Shown here piece by piece: positions 5,705 through 6,250 of a DNA stretch of 6,250 bases (the first letter of the stretch is position 1; every line of letters starts with the position of its first letter). The notes beneath the pieces are model-generated. The model ran no database searches and was not told the origin of the DNA. It worked only from the letters and a program-made list of their open reading frames with translations. A program made the translations under genes and the position numbers. Source of the stretch: Ktedonobacterales bacterium (GTDB taxonomy: Bacteria; Chloroflexota; Ktedonobacteria; Ktedonobacterales; JADMIN01); assembly GCA_025928125.1 (NCBI GenBank), contig JAICKD010000213.1, positions 1 to 6,250 on the forward strand. Direction: 5' to 3'.

Positions 5705-6250
5705 TCACCCCGCCAGCAGCGATTCGAGCGCGCGGCGAGTGTAGGCACGGACCATCCGCCGCCGCAGCGCGATCGTACCTGAGGTGTTATCCATCGGGTG
5801 CGCCGCGCGGTAGGCCTCCTCGGCGGCGGCATCGAGCAGTTCGGGCGTCCAGCGCTGGTTTTGCAGCATTCCGTCTACAGCGGGCAGAGCAACCGGATGG
5901 GTCGCGACCGCCTGGAGCACCACCCGCGCCTGCGTGCAGCGGTCGCCCTCGAAGCGCGCCGCTGCCGCCACACCGACAATCGGGAAGTCGAAGGAGCCGC
6001 GCACCCGGTACTTGAGATAGGTCGAGCGCCAGCCATCGGCCAGCGACGGCACAGTGACATCGCACAGCACCTCGTCATCGCGCAGGCGCACCGGATGGAT
6101 GCCGTCGTCGTGGTAGAGCGCGCTCACCGGGACAACGCGCTCGCCGTCTCGCGCCGCGATGCGCACCGTCGCATCCAGCGCGATCAGCACAGGCGCGGTG
6201 TCGCATGATGAGACGGCGTAGCAGCCCTGGCCGTTGGGCGCGACGCGGCA
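5705..6250 (-). CDS. Molybdenum-hydroxylase FAD-binding subunit, 4-hydroxybenzoyl-CoA reductase beta-like (5' end beyond window)
   Basis: The C-terminal 180 residues of a xanthine-dehydrogenase-family FAD subunit; the start lies past the right edge. These medium subunits pass electrons between FAD and the iron-sulfur and molybdenum subunits of a cytosolic complex. The visible part begins inside the FAD domain with CRVAPNGQGCYAVSSCDTAP, then VLIALDA, and continues into the CO-dehydrogenase-flavoprotein C-terminal domain with YLKYRVRGSFDFPIVGVA (78-95) and DNTSGTIALRRRMVRAYTRR (154-173). Two cysteines nine apart, the short loop and about 170 residues after the second cysteine resemble the beta subunit of 4-hydroxybenzoyl-CoA reductase, which holds an extra [4Fe-4S] cluster; this comparison is from memory. 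Other members such as PaoB/YagS also carry such a cluster. Partner genes are not in the window. Family firm, exact substrate uncertain. Confidence 0.88.
   Translation of the reverse strand, partial: CRVAPNGQGCYAVSSCDTAPVLIALDATVRIAARDGERVVPVSALYHDDGIHPVRLRDDEVLCDVTVPSLADGWRSTYLKYRVRGSFDFPIVGVAAAARFEGDRCTQARVVLQAVATHPVALPAVDGMLQNQRWTPELLDAAAEEAYRAAHPMDNTSGTIALRRRMVRAYTRRALESLLAG

Noticed and set aside
1..6250. A novel defence or multi-gene system
   Set aside because: All six genes belong to well-known families with intact motifs, and the only tight operon is P450-TetR. Nothing resembles nuclease, toxin, reverse transcriptase or NTPase modules.

Overview
The window is GC-rich, densely coding bacterial chromosomal DNA. 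It carries six protein genes, two of them cut by the window edges, and two hairpin-rich intergenic repeat regions. Strong GAGGTGAT / GGGAGGTGAT ribosome binding sites, a soluble cytochrome P450, a molybdenum-hydroxylase FAD subunit and G/C-rich palindromic intergenic repeats would fit an aerobic soil-type bacterium. Chloroflexota (Ktedonobacteria/Thermomicrobia-like) is my best guess, but it rests on general flavour; no rRNA or marker gene is present to prove it.

Layout from left to right. (1) 1-1309, minus: a YbaL/Kef-type CPA2 cation:proton antiporter, cut at the left edge just inside its cytoplasmic RCK (TrkA-N) domain. (2) 1450-1920, plus, divergent from the antiporter: a small DinB/ClbS-DfsB-like four-helix-bundle protein. 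(3) 1921-2206: a convergent gap holding three C/G-rich hairpins, the outer two forming a long inverted repeat. (4) 2207-2866 and 2866-4269, both minus: a P450-TetR operon whose stop and start codons overlap as TGATG, so the regulator is probably coupled to the P450. (5) 4270-4560: a divergent control region with a perfect 7-6-7 inverted repeat that is a good candidate TetR operator. (6) 4561-5493, plus: a zinc-free quinone-oxidoreductase-type medium-chain reductase. (7) 5494-5704: a second convergent gap holding another inverted, hairpin-bearing repeat whose two ends show compensatory changes. (8) 5705-6250, minus: the C-terminal part of a molybdenum-hydroxylase FAD subunit resembling the beta subunit of 4-hydroxybenzoyl-CoA reductase, cut at the right edge.

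How the genes may work together. The P450 and TetR genes look like a self-contained, self-regulated oxidation unit, with the TetR protein probably sensing a substrate or related small molecule. The divergent reductase shares the control region and may be co-regulated, but it is not a recognisable P450 redox partner, and no ferredoxin or ferredoxin reductase is visible. The antiporter, the DinB-like protein and the FAD subunit appear to belong to other units. I do not see a clearly novel multi-gene system. The least explained signals are the two hairpin elements, which sit in exactly the two convergent gene junctions, and the putative operator.
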